The position numbers were made by a program, and so were the translations under genes. A stretch of 64,000 nt of DNA from Deltaproteobacteria bacterium (GTDB lineage: Bacteria; Desulfobacterota; Desulfarculia; Adiutricales; Adiutricaceae): NCBI GenBank assembly GCA_031265205.1, contig JAISCZ010000107.1:1-64000 (forward strand), in the 5' to 3' direction. A model generated the notes under the pieces. It did no database searches, had not been told where the DNA came from, and worked only from the letters and a program-made list of their open reading frames with translations. Below, piece after piece: positions 37,741 to 46,256 of this stretch (positions are counted from its first letter, which is position 1; each line of letters starts with the position of its first letter).

Positions 37741-37985
37741 TCGGTCGAGCCAATTCTCGGCGCAAAAGCACAAAAAATTACCCTAAAAATAGGCTCGAGG
37801 CTGACTGTTTTCCCGCCGGACTTTACGGTCCCGAACGGGCGCGCTTAACCGCGCCTCCCCAGGAGAGCGCGCGCTGACTCGCTCCGCGCGCTCCCTCCAA
37901 TCCTCACGCCCCCTGCCCGCCCGCTCCAGGCGTGGGGTCTCTTCGCCGCGACCAAAAAAATTTAGCCTTTATCTATCTCTCCGCC
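37741..37985. repeat. Dispersed structured repeat, copy B
   Basis: Starts with TCGGTCGAGCCAATTCTCG, identical over 19 bp to copy A. It keeps a CGAGCC/GGCTCG stem, then shares CCCGAACGGGCGCG, TTAACCGCGCCTCCCC and GGAGAGCGCGCGCTGACTCGC with copies A and C. It ends with an AATTTAGCC...TATCTCTCCGCCCC block also present in copy A and next to the ArdC-like gene (about 45955). Confidence 0.7.
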
Positions 37986-37987
37986 CC

Positions 37988-38281
37988 TTGTCTCTGGACG
38001 CCAAGCGGTCGCGACGTCTTTACGGGCGGGATCCGGGGGCGGCGGGCCAGGTGGCGACCCATGGCGAGCTAATAAGCCATCCGACGACCGAACTCCAGAT
38101 AAGGAACCCTTGGGGGCGGCTGGACTCGCTCCAGGACATGAAGTCGAGTCATCTTTTGGATCGCGCGACGATCGTCCGCGCGCGGCGACGCGAGCTAGAC
38201 GCCGAGTTTCGCGCCATCTGGGCGCGGAGTCAAAAGAAGAGGCGGAAGCGGCTGCGAAGCGCGGTGATTCTTCCGCCCTAA
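37988..38281 (+). CDS. Possible small basic protein in the prophage region
   Basis: A 97-codon open frame, Arg/Lys-rich, containing LISHPTTELQIRNPWGRLDSLQDMK and a basic helical C-terminus. I do not recognise it. It has no clear ribosome-binding site and lies just behind a dispersed repeat, so it may be a remnant of a phage packaging or regulatory gene, or not a gene. Confidence 0.25.
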   Translation: MSLDAKRSRRLYGRDPGAAGQVATHGELISHPTTELQIRNPWGRLDSLQDMKSSHLLDRATIVRARRRELDAEFRAIWARSQKKRRKRLRSAVILPP

Positions 38282-38607
38282 GCGCCTCCCAAGAAAGCGA
38301 AGAAGAAGGCGAAGAAGAGGACGAGGAGGGCGTGGCGCTCCACTCAAGAAGATAGCTATTTGATAGGCCTTAAGGTTAGAGCGTCATATACGCGATAGAA
38401 CCTCAAGACGCTAGCCTCTTTGGCTAAAAGGGACGGCTTTCCGACCGCGAAAAATTACGGCTATCGAATGACTGACAGGAGCCGGACAGGCGATTGGCGG
38501 CGAGAGAATGGCCTCGATTCTTTGTCAGGAGACAACAAAGGCTAATTGTAATTTTATAAACGCAAGCGCAACGCGAATATAGGAAAATTCCAATCCATCC
38601 CCCAAAA

Positions 38608-38927
38608 TGGAGATAGAGCTTGGGCCGCGGGATGATTTTTTTGTGGCCGCGGAGGCGGAAGAGTTTGTTTCTTGGCGGGATTTCCACAATCGGTTGAAGG
38701 GGATTTGACTCGGCCTGATTTTAGAACGGCGCGGCGGCGCTCCATCGCCGCCGGAGGCGCGGGCGGCTCGCGGATGGCGTCGCGCCGTGACCAAAACAGC
38801 TCAAAGCCCTTATTGTCTTGGTTCAAAACGAAATTGACGATTTGCCCGAGTGGGAATATACTAATCCGGTGGCTTTGGAGGATGAAGACGGGAAAGCCGG
38901 GAAAGCCGGCGGGAAGGACTCGGAGCG
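38608..38927 (+). pseudogene. Phage-gene debris upstream of the prohead-protease remnant
   Basis: Short coding-like fragments in shifting frames: M-E-I-E-L-G-P-R-D-D-F-F...FVSWRDFHNRLKG-stop, then QLKALIVLVQNEIDDLPEWEY ending in acidic/Gly-rich sequence. In phages of this layout the portal gene precedes the protease, so these may be portal remnants. The sequence is too short to prove it. Confidence 0.35.
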
Positions 38928-39361
38928 ATGGAATTTGATAGGGCGGAAAGCGTCTCGCGGTTCCGCGCTCCCGCGACTTTGGACGAAGACGCGCTCTCCG
39001 TGGAGGCGGTGACGGTAACGCCCGAGTCCATTAAACACGGGGCAATTGGCGGCGAGAGACGTTTAAGAAACTTGCGCTGGCGGAAGGCGGGAAAATTCCG
39101 GCTCGCGACCAGATTCCGCCGCGCGGCGGCCATTCCAGACGGTCGCTTAAAAGCGTTTTTGGCCCGCCAACTGACATTTTGGCCGAAAATGACAAACGTT
39201 TAGACCGGAAGGAATATTTTTCGGACTCTCCGGAAGCTCTGGAGGCGTTTCAGAAAGCCAAGGAAAGCCATCTTACCGATTTTCCTTGGGTCGCGCCGCG
39301 CGAAAATCGGCGCGAATCAGGGACGGAAAAAAAGAGACGGCCAGCGGCAAGGTTTTTTTAG
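38928..39361 (+). pseudogene. Frameshifted prohead protease remnant
   Basis: ATG 38928 opens a frame with SRFRAPATLDEDALSVEAVTVTP, the start pattern of phage prohead proteases found next to or fused with capsid proteins. Between about 39034 and 39057 the homology switches frame and continues as KIPARDQIPPRGGHSRRSLKS...VFGPPTDILAENDKRLDRKEYF and KAKESHLTDF. This matches the family's 'P-L-L-D-x-H ... VLG ... G-H-L-T-D' region. It ends at 39361, 93 bp before the capsid gene. A single frameshift inactivates it unless it is recoded; I see no clear slippery heptamer. Confidence 0.6.
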
Positions 39362-39453
39362 GGCCCACGCGAAATTGTATCGGACTGGCCTATTTATGAG
39401 TTATCATGTTGCCCTATTGGAGCGGATCCTAGGGTAAAGCGAGGAGCGGTTTT

Positions 39454-40923
39454 ATGGAGAAAGACAACGACAAGAGCTTAGAGGAAATTATGGCGAAGGT
39501 TCGGGCCGCGAGCGGGGACGAACCGCGGAAGGACAAGCAAGAGAAGAAAATGGACAAAATCGCTGAACCCGACGAGCCCAAGAAGGACGACGCCGGCGCG
39601 GACAAAGACGAGGACGACGACGAGGAGGCCAAGAAACGCCAAAAATACATTAACGACGACTTAGCCCGGTCGACCGTCGAGGATGAGCCTAAAGGGTTGA
39701 AGACGCTTATGGGTTCGCGCGATTTATCGCGTTACGGGTACCTGGCTCCCGCGAGCGCGCTTTATCGCGGCGTTAGCCTGGGGGAAGAGCGGGCCAAGTC
39801 CTTATGGATGGCCACGGACAAATACGAAAGGAGGGGTGGAGTATTGGAGTATGGGGTTACCCGGGACGAAAGCGATTCCATTAAGAAGTTCTTTATGGGC
39901 GCGACGCGCGTCCAGACCCACCAGGCGGCGGGCAAACCGGAGCCGAGCGCCGAGGAGTGGGCCCACGCGCCGTTAAGGGAGCTGGCGAGGGAACGCCTGC
40001 GGGCGAAGGGCCTGAAAGCCGACGAAGACCTTATGACGATGATGGGCATGGCTTTGACCTCGACCGACCTTCCTTCGCTTTTGCTGGAGGTCGCGAAGAG
40101 GCGCTTGCTGCGTGGCTTCGCGGAGGCTCAGGAGACGTGGCCGCGGTGGACGGACTCTGGGAGCGCGACTGACTTCCGGCCCGTCATGATGATTGACGTT
40201 ATCTCGAAGAAAAACCTGGCGCAGGCTATCGCGCTTGGCAAGTACAGCTATCCGCTCCCCAATAATGGATTGGAAGAAGGGGCGGTCGACGCCTACGAGC
40301 GCCAATTCAGCGTCTCCCGCCAAGCCATCATCAACGACGATTGGGACGCGGTCACGGTTCCTCCCCAGGAACTGGGGCGCGACTTCGCGAGGCTCGTGGG
40401 CGACCAGGTCTACGACGTCTTGACCAGCGACATTATGGCTGACGAGAAGCCTCTTTTTGACGGCGCGGCCCACTCCAACGTAATCATCGGCGGCGGGGAC
40501 GGGACTCCGCGCGTGGATTCCATATCTAAGGCGCTCCTCAAAATGGGCGAGCAGACGGATTCCACGGGAAAGTGCCCAGACATAAAGACGGTATTTTTCT
40601 TGGCTCCAGAGGCGCTTCGGGCTTCCAGCGAGACCTTTTTCTCACCGAAGACGATTGACGCGCCGCCGACCACGCCCAATGCCTACCACGGCCATTTTAC
40701 GAGGATTTACGACTACAGGCTGGACAAGCTGTCGCCCACCACGTGGTATCTCGTCGGCGAAAAATCCTTGGGCGTCATGGTCCTTTATTTGAAAGAGATG
40801 AAAAATCCCTCTATAGAGGACAACTTTGATTGTGGCGCCGACGCGGTCAAGTTTACGGTCCGCTTCGCTTATGGCGTTAAGGCCGTTTCCTGGCGCAACT
40901 TCATTCAAGTTAAGGTTTCCTAA
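39454..40923 (+). CDS. Phage major capsid protein (Mu gpT-like type)
   Basis: A 489-residue protein. ATG 39454 has GAGGAG at seven bases. Residues 1-~75 are highly charged (KDDAGADKDEDDDEEAKKRQK), resembling a scaffold-like delta domain. From ~185 it matches the capsid family that follows a prohead protease: ALTSTDLPSLLLEVAKRRLLRGF, then YSYPLPNNGLEEGAVDAYERQF, SRQAIINDDW, GRDFARLVGDQVYDVLTSD, LFDGAAHSN, and a C-terminus with ADAVKFTVRFAYGVKAVSWRN. It would form the icosahedral shell. The upstream protease is broken and no terminase, portal or tail genes are intact in the window, so the prophage is probably defective. Confidence 0.8.
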   Translation: MEKDNDKSLEEIMAKVRAASGDEPRKDKQEKKMDKIAEPDEPKKDDAGADKDEDDDEEAKKRQKYINDDLARSTVEDEPKGLKTLMGSRDLSRYGYLAPASALYRGVSLGEERAKSLWMATDKYERRGGVLEYGVTRDESDSIKKFFMGATRVQTHQAAGKPEPSAEEWAHAPLRELARERLRAKGLKADEDLMTMMGMALTSTDLPSLLLEVAKRRLLRGFAEAQETWPRWTDSGSATDFRPVMMIDVISKKNLAQAIALGKYSYPLPNNGLEEGAVDAYERQFSVSRQAIINDDWDAVTVPPQELGRDFARLVGDQVYDVLTSDIMADEKPLFDGAAHSNVIIGGGDGTPRVDSISKALLKMGEQTDSTGKCPDIKTVFFLAPEALRASSETFFSPKTIDAPPTTPNAYHGHFTRIYDYRLDKLSPTTWYLVGEKSLGVMVLYLKEMKNPSIEDNFDCGADAVKFTVRFAYGVKAVSWRNFIQVKVS

Positions 40924-41944
40924 TGGGAGCGTTAAGCGCGTAATTTAATTCAGAATGGGAAAACCGTTCACTCTCGGAACGCGGGGGGCGCGGGCCCGCG
41001 CGCTGGCGCGGGAGCGACTCGCGGCTATCCTTTTGGCGGTGGCGGCAAAGGAGGCGGCGGCGCTTCTCGGCGCGCGTTAGCGGCTTCCCCAGTTGGAGGA
41101 GAAGCCGCTAGGCCGAACGCGTCTAACGGAGTCGCCGACTCAAACGGAAACGCCGGAGGGCCGGGCTTAAAGCGGCGGTTCCGGAGCCATGGCCAAAGAG
41201 TGTCGCCCGACGGCTTTAAGGGGAAAACGCGGGTATTTTTCAGTCTCAAAGGCAATCCTGAAGTTTGGGAAGTTAGGCCCAATGGTTATTTTCGCCGAAA
41301 GAATGGGCCGAGGCTCATCCTGAGCCTATCTCGAGCCAACGCCGGCGGAGACCTGGGCGGAAAAAATGGCCGAGCCAAAACTAAGGCTTTTGCCCTTGAC
41401 CAGGGTTATCTGGCTCCTATAATCTTGGCCAGAGCCGCGCGAGGCGACGCTTTCGCGCTTGGCGAAATCCCGGCGCGCGACGCCATGGCGGCTCCTTTAT
41501 AGCGGCTCTTTTAAGGGAAAAAACGCGACCCCGTAAGGAAGGCGCGCGCTTACTCCTCCCGAGGCGCCTGTGGAAGCCCCGCGGAAGCGCGTCAATTGAA
41601 CGATTACGTTTTATATGGGGTGACGGTAATTTTATTGTCCGTCCGCGCCACGGAAACGATTTTTCAAGAGCGGAAAGTGAAGGCGCTTAAAAACGCCAAA
41701 AATACCTCTCTCGCCTTTGACGGCGTTAAATCGCTCGCCAAAGACGTTTCCCCTGACGAGCGGCGTATCGGAATTCCGAGGGTTCCCTCGACGAAATAGA
41801 GGAGATAGCCGGGGAGAGATAGCCGAGGAGCCGAAGCTCGCCTTTGAGGCGATGGAGAAGACTCTCCGCCATAACTCATGGCTTTTTTCCCACGGGCCCG
41901 CCGTCGCCAGCGCGACCGTCGCCTAATTTTTTACGGGGTGACTT
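40924..41944. other. Decayed prophage stretch between capsid and lysin genes
   Basis: About 1 kb where tail, holin or head-completion genes would be expected. Two open frames are possible remnants: 41200-41502 (GTG start, 100 codons, FSLKGNPEVWEVRPNGYF) and 41596-41799 (TTG start, 67 codons, hydrophobic N-terminus YVLYGVTVILLSV then a charged helix). The latter could be a holin-like or Rz-like fragment. Neither is convincing as an intact gene. Confidence 0.4.
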
Positions 41945-42505
41945 GTGACTGATATTTTCGCGAAAACTCTCTCCTTTACTCTCAAATTCGAGGGAGGCTA
42001 CGTTTTTGACCCTGACGACGCCGGCGGAGAGACTTTCCGAGGCGTTTCCAGGGTCGCCAACCCCAAATGGGAAGGCTGGGCTCTCATCGACGAGGCGAAG
42101 GCCGTCGTCGGTAAAAGCGCGGTCTCGATTGACCGCTATTTCGCCACGGATCCGGACATGGCCAAGATGGTGGCCTCGTTTTACCGGAAAGAATACTGGG
42201 AGCCCGTGGGCTGGCCGGAAATCGCCCCCAGGGTCCACGCGAAGCTCTTCGACGCCGGAGTGAACATCGGGATTGCCGGCGTCAAAAAGCTTCTCCAAAA
42301 GGCCCTCGGCGTGACCGCCGACGGGATTATCGGCCCGAAGACGATAGCCGCGGCCCAAGCGATGGAGGAATCGAAGCTCGTGGACGCTCTTTGCGAGGCG
42401 CAAAAGGCCTATTATCTCGACATTATCGCCCGCGAGCCGGCCGACAAGAAATATCAGGACGGTTGGCTCGCCAGGGCCAGTTGGAAAGCGGAGGGGATAG
42501 AGTGA
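41945..42505 (+). CDS. GH108-type N-acetylmuramidase (phage endolysin)
   Basis: A 186-residue peptidoglycan hydrolase. GTG 41945 is chosen for GGGGTGA five bases upstream. The N-terminal half has the GH108 signature FEGGYVFDPDDAGGETFRGVS, whose Glu in EGGY is the expected catalytic acid. The second half has a peptidoglycan-binding pattern (KKLLQKALGVTADGIIGPKTIAAAQ). It ends with the family's typical DIIAREPADKKYQDGWLARA. It cleaves the glycan backbone for phage release. There is no signal peptide, so it needs a holin or another export route, and no intact holin is visible. Confidence 0.88.
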   Translation: MTDIFAKTLSFTLKFEGGYVFDPDDAGGETFRGVSRVANPKWEGWALIDEAKAVVGKSAVSIDRYFATDPDMAKMVASFYRKEYWEPVGWPEIAPRVHAKLFDAGVNIGIAGVKKLLQKALGVTADGIIGPKTIAAAQAMEESKLVDALCEAQKAYYLDIIAREPADKKYQDGWLARASWKAEGIE

Positions 42506-43221
42506 ATTTTTAAAACTTTGTTCGTGGGCGGCGGAACCGGCCTCAACTTGGGCCGAGTCGCCCCCCTAACCGCCTTTTGGCTTGTTTTCGGGCTTAACCG
42601 CGCGACTTGGATTTTAGGGCGGATATCCCTTTCTTTCGCTGTCTTGCCTCGCTGGCGCCGATTCGCCGATTCGCCTCATCTTGATGGCGCCAATTCGCCC
42701 GAATTTTGGCGGGGAAAATTGAAAATTTTTAGCTTCGGGCCGCTCTACGCGAGTCGCGGGAAAAGCTCGCTGGCCTCAAGCCACCCGTAGAGCCTCCCAA
42801 GGCGATTAAAGCCGCGCTAAATCCGCTCCTCAAACATTGGAAATGGGTTATTCTCGGCCCGCGGAGCGACGCTCAAGGTTGGCGGCGGCTTCCACGCGAG
42901 GCGCCTGAAAAGCGGAGTCGCGGGGACACAAGGCCCAGCTGGCCTTGAGCCAGGCGCTCGTAAATCCCTGACCCTTAAGCGTCCAGGCCAACCAATAGGC
43001 TCCGCGAGTCCGGCCAAGGAGACCCAAGCCTTGGCCAAGTTGGCCAAGAGTATGGAGACCGCCTTGGAGGCCCTTCGCGAGGCGCGCGAGGCCGACGCCG
43101 AGCCTTGAGCGCGGTCGCGAGAGAAGATTCCTAAAATCCGCCAGATAAACTCTTGGACGCCAACGGGACAAAAATAATCCTCTTTTTAAAGGGAGCCAAG
43201 TCTCTCCCCCACGCTATCGCG
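42506..43221. other. Decayed stretch after the endolysin
   Basis: No intact gene. Coding-like fragments on the + strand include an in-frame ...ESRGHKAQLALSQALVNP-stop and, ending at 43108, a helical fragment containing ETQALAKLAKSMETALEALR. They could be remnants of a small phage helical protein, but I cannot name it. Confidence 0.4.
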
Positions 43222-43445
43222 CTTGGGGGAGAGCCTCCAAAGTTATCCTCAGGCCGAGTTGAACGGTTGTTTTCCCCGCCTGTCTTTTAGGTCCCGAACG
43301 GGCGCGTTTAACCGCGCCTCCCCCGGAGAGGGCGCGCTGTCTCGCGCCACGCGCGCCCTCTCTCCAAACCTCCCGCCGCCGCTCCCTCCCGCGACGGGCG
43401 CGGGCCTCCGCCGCGGCCAATAAACAGGCGACAAGTATTCATCCA
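43222..43445. repeat. Dispersed structured repeat, copy C
   Basis: Shares TTATCCT.AG, TCCCGAACGGGCGCG, TTAACCGCGCCTCCCC and GGAGAG..GCGCGCTG..TCGC with copies A and B, in the same orientation. It lacks the 19-bp 5' block. Its - strand frame shares the ALSxGGAVxRARSG pattern with copy A. Copies B and C bracket the prophage debris (about 5.5 kb apart). Confidence 0.65.
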
Positions 43446-43694
43446 GCCTTCGCGCCACTTTTCTTCGCGAACCACCCTTAACGGCGAGGTAACGCTAACG
43501 AAGGGAGTAAATTAAATCTTCCCAAAAATTGATGAAAGAATAGAAGATTGAAAAAATATGGTAACTGAAGATATGGAGCGAATGAATAAATGTCTTTTTC
43601 TGAGACGCGCCTTAATAGTTACGATTAAACAAATAGTAAAATATAAAAAACATACACTTCTGACATTGTTGAAAGCGGCAAACTGAAATTGCTG
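43446..43694. other. AT-rich 3' flank of the ATPase-nuclease gene
   Basis: About 250 bp of A/T-rich sequence downstream of the - strand ATPase-nuclease gene. No hairpin with a T-run was evident. Confidence 0.4.
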
Positions 43695-45422
43695 TCAGCA
43701 ACCAACCAAGTGAATAGTCTTTCCCATATAATCTATCTCTTTCCAGGAGACTTTGTCTTTCCAGAGTTTCTTGAAATTCATGTCGAAAACAACAAGCCAA
43801 CCAGCTGGGGATCCGCATTTGTCCATATAGCCGTACAGCTGCGCGCAGCTTTCTTTGAGATTCATGTTCCTCTTGATTTTCAATTCCAGTCGATAGAAAA
43901 GGCCCTTGTAGATCACGCAAATATCACATTTGGTTTTCCCCATGGCCATCTCCCTGTTGATTTCGGCGCCGCCATTCACGACCCTTTGCAGAAAAGCGAA
44001 CAAAACGATATGAGCGAATGCCTCGTCGGCAAGACCCGTAATATCATTTGCGATTTTTGCGGCAATTTCATCAGTTATTCCGTTTGGAACTACATTTTTC
44101 TTTTTCGTTTTTTGCTGGACACGATAATTTTCCAGGGCATCGTCAATGCTGGCGCGCACTAACGTTTCAACTTGATTATCTTCAGTCATGGCCTCTCGGT
44201 TTAAGCGCCAGTAAAGTTGAAACGCCTCGAGAAGGCCTTTCATGTCGATGCTTGTACCGTCCATCCATTTGTTGGCCAAGTCCTCGGGCAACGACTTCTG
44301 GATGTTTCGGGACAGAATTCTGGCTAACACCTCATTGTAGATGGGGTTGTCTGGCCTGTAGGATTGTTTTGCCGCGGAGTCGGGTTTTATGTACCCCAGC
44401 TCAACCACGTATTCCGCGTCGTCGCTAGAAACTCCCTTCGGAAAGGATTTAGCCCCGACAATGACCGACTCGATCACTCTTCTGACCCTTGGTTCCCTGA
44501 GCCGATTAGCAATTGAGTCGAAATGGGCTGAGTTTTGCGATATCAAATCATGGACAGCAATTTCTATTTCATTTGCCGTGACATTCCTGGAGTAATCGCC
44601 TTTGAACTGGTCGACTATGACGTTGCGCGCTAGAGCGTTGACCAACCATGGCTGCCCCTCGGTCCAGTACCATGCCCGTTCGACGGCGTCATCCACGAAA
44701 ATCTGTCCCGTGTCAGCCGTGTGCTGGACGTAGAGGGACTTTATTTCCTCCTTGCTGAAGTTGGCCAGCGAAAACGACTTGGTTATCACGTTAAAAGGAC
44801 TGGCCAGTAGCGCTGACTGATCATCTGGCCTGACCCTGTGCCGATAGTCCCTTATATTTCGCGTTCCCACAAGCGCCATCGACCTTGGGAACACAGTTTC
44901 CTGGGAATTGTAACGATAAAGATAGCCGTCCCTTATCTGTGTCAGGAACGTGATAAGAGGGTTCTCGCGCAGACAGTCGGCCTCGTCGAAAAAGACTACC
45001 AGTTCCCTGTCCAGCAAGAGGCAAATGTCGTTCAACATTGTCCGAACTTTTATTGTGGGACTATTCATGTAAGGCTCTTTGTTGAACGAGAATGCCAGAT
45101 TTTTTAGCTTGACAATACCGGAATTCCGAAGCGCCGTGTCTATCTGATCGACGACCGAACTCATGGCTAAATCCGTTTCTTCGATGTTTTGTAAAGAAGA
45201 TAAAGAGCAATTTATGGCGTAATACCTTCCCTCAGAATTTATCCGTTCAGTTAGGTCAATCAGACATGTGGTTTTGCCTGACTGGCGTGGCGCGTGGAGA
45301 ACGAAATAGTATTCGCCCTTTATCATGTCGTTGACATCCGGGAGCCGCGGCAACGCCGGAAGCATGTAATGTTTTGAAGGGTTGCAGGAACCCGCGACGT
45401 TGAAAAATCTTGTCGGCGCCAT
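43695..45422 (-). CDS. AAA-type ATPase with C-terminal PD-(D/E)XK nuclease domain
   Basis: A 575-residue soluble protein. Residues ~20-270 form a P-loop ATPase: Walker A HAPRQSGKTT and Walker B ELVVFFDEADCL, with an arginine-rich sensor region. This resembles the AAA-like domain of mobile ATPase families common in host-associated bacteria. A winged-helix-like middle follows. At ~500-570 lies a nuclease core: KTKCDICVIYKGLFYRLELKIK (catalytic D...ELK), then ESCAQLYGYMDK and a final strand. Gene composition is AT-richer than the surroundings, suggesting transfer. It stands alone between the prophage debris and the conjugative module. Defence or element maintenance are both possible roles. Confidence 0.82.
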   Translation of the reverse strand: MAPTRFFNVAGSCNPSKHYMLPALPRLPDVNDMIKGEYYFVLHAPRQSGKTTCLIDLTERINSEGRYYAINCSLSSLQNIEETDLAMSSVVDQIDTALRNSGIVKLKNLAFSFNKEPYMNSPTIKVRTMLNDICLLLDRELVVFFDEADCLRENPLITFLTQIRDGYLYRYNSQETVFPRSMALVGTRNIRDYRHRVRPDDQSALLASPFNVITKSFSLANFSKEEIKSLYVQHTADTGQIFVDDAVERAWYWTEGQPWLVNALARNVIVDQFKGDYSRNVTANEIEIAVHDLISQNSAHFDSIANRLREPRVRRVIESVIVGAKSFPKGVSSDDAEYVVELGYIKPDSAAKQSYRPDNPIYNEVLARILSRNIQKSLPEDLANKWMDGTSIDMKGLLEAFQLYWRLNREAMTEDNQVETLVRASIDDALENYRVQQKTKKKNVVPNGITDEIAAKIANDITGLADEAFAHIVLFAFLQRVVNGGAEINREMAMGKTKCDICVIYKGLFYRLELKIKRNMNLKESCAQLYGYMDKCGSPAGWLVVFDMNFKKLWKDKVSWKEIDYMGKTIHLVGC

Positions 45423-46256
45423 GTTCGTGGCCTTTTATTGATCTGACCTAAATATCCTCAGTTTCCGCGACCAATGTAGATTTGGCCTGTTAGTCTGGAT
45501 TTGTCGCCGCGGCAATGTTACCGTCAGAGCCTGGAAAGACAAGCCTTGAAAGACAAAAACCATGCCGAACGCCGAAAACGCGAGATTTCGTCAGAGGCGA
45601 ACGCGCCACGCTCTCGGGCGCGACGCCTTTAATACCCAACCATATTAACATAAAGACAATATAGACGCAAAGATATCTATTTGGAGGAGGGCCTCCGGGA
45701 CCGGAGGAGGGCTCGCGTGGCGCGCGGGGAAGCTCGCCAGGGCCCGGCGGGAGTTTCTGGCCAAGGAGAGAGGCCGCCATGAACGCGTACGTGAACGGAT
45801 ACGTAAAATTTGATGAGCGCGCAAAAAGTCCCGGAATTTAAATTCGGTCAGCCGCTAATGCCAATGAGGACAATTAATTAGATAAATAGCTATATGCGGT
45901 ATTGTTTTGCTTCCGGTTGCCGCTCTTAAAGGTTTTTGCGCTTTCATCAAAATTTAGCCTAAATCTATCCCTCCGCCCCATCGCGGTCGCCTCTCCCCCC
46001 AGGAAAACCCACAGGGCGTTCTCCGCCCGCGGCGCGCCCCTACGACCCTCCCCGCCCTTTCGCGCCAGCGCTTTTCCGCGCCCCGCGAGTTCTCTTTCCC
46101 CCGCGCGCTCTTTCCCCCGCGCGCGCCGCCCTCTCCCCGCCTCAAAAGAGAAAGCGTTTTTTTTATCCCCGCGCCGCCCCAGGCCTTCCGGGCGGGAAGG
46201 AAGCGCGCTTAGCCCACGCGCGGCGGGGGCGCGGATCCTCGCGCTCCCCCAAAAAA
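45423..46256. other. Gap between the ATPase-nuclease and the conjugative module
   Basis: No intact gene. The part from ~45945 to 46256 is the 3' flank of the ArdC-like gene and is repeated, diverged, at ~22040-22390 (AATTTAGCC...CTCCGCCCC...GTTCTCCGCCC). A 96-codon - strand frame (45490-45780) contains one hydrophobic segment (YIVFMLIWLGI) but nothing I can identify. Confidence 0.45.

Noticed and set aside
45490-45780. 96-codon - strand ORF with one hydrophobic segment
   Set aside because: No family, no ribosome-binding site, and it sits in decayed intergenic DNA.
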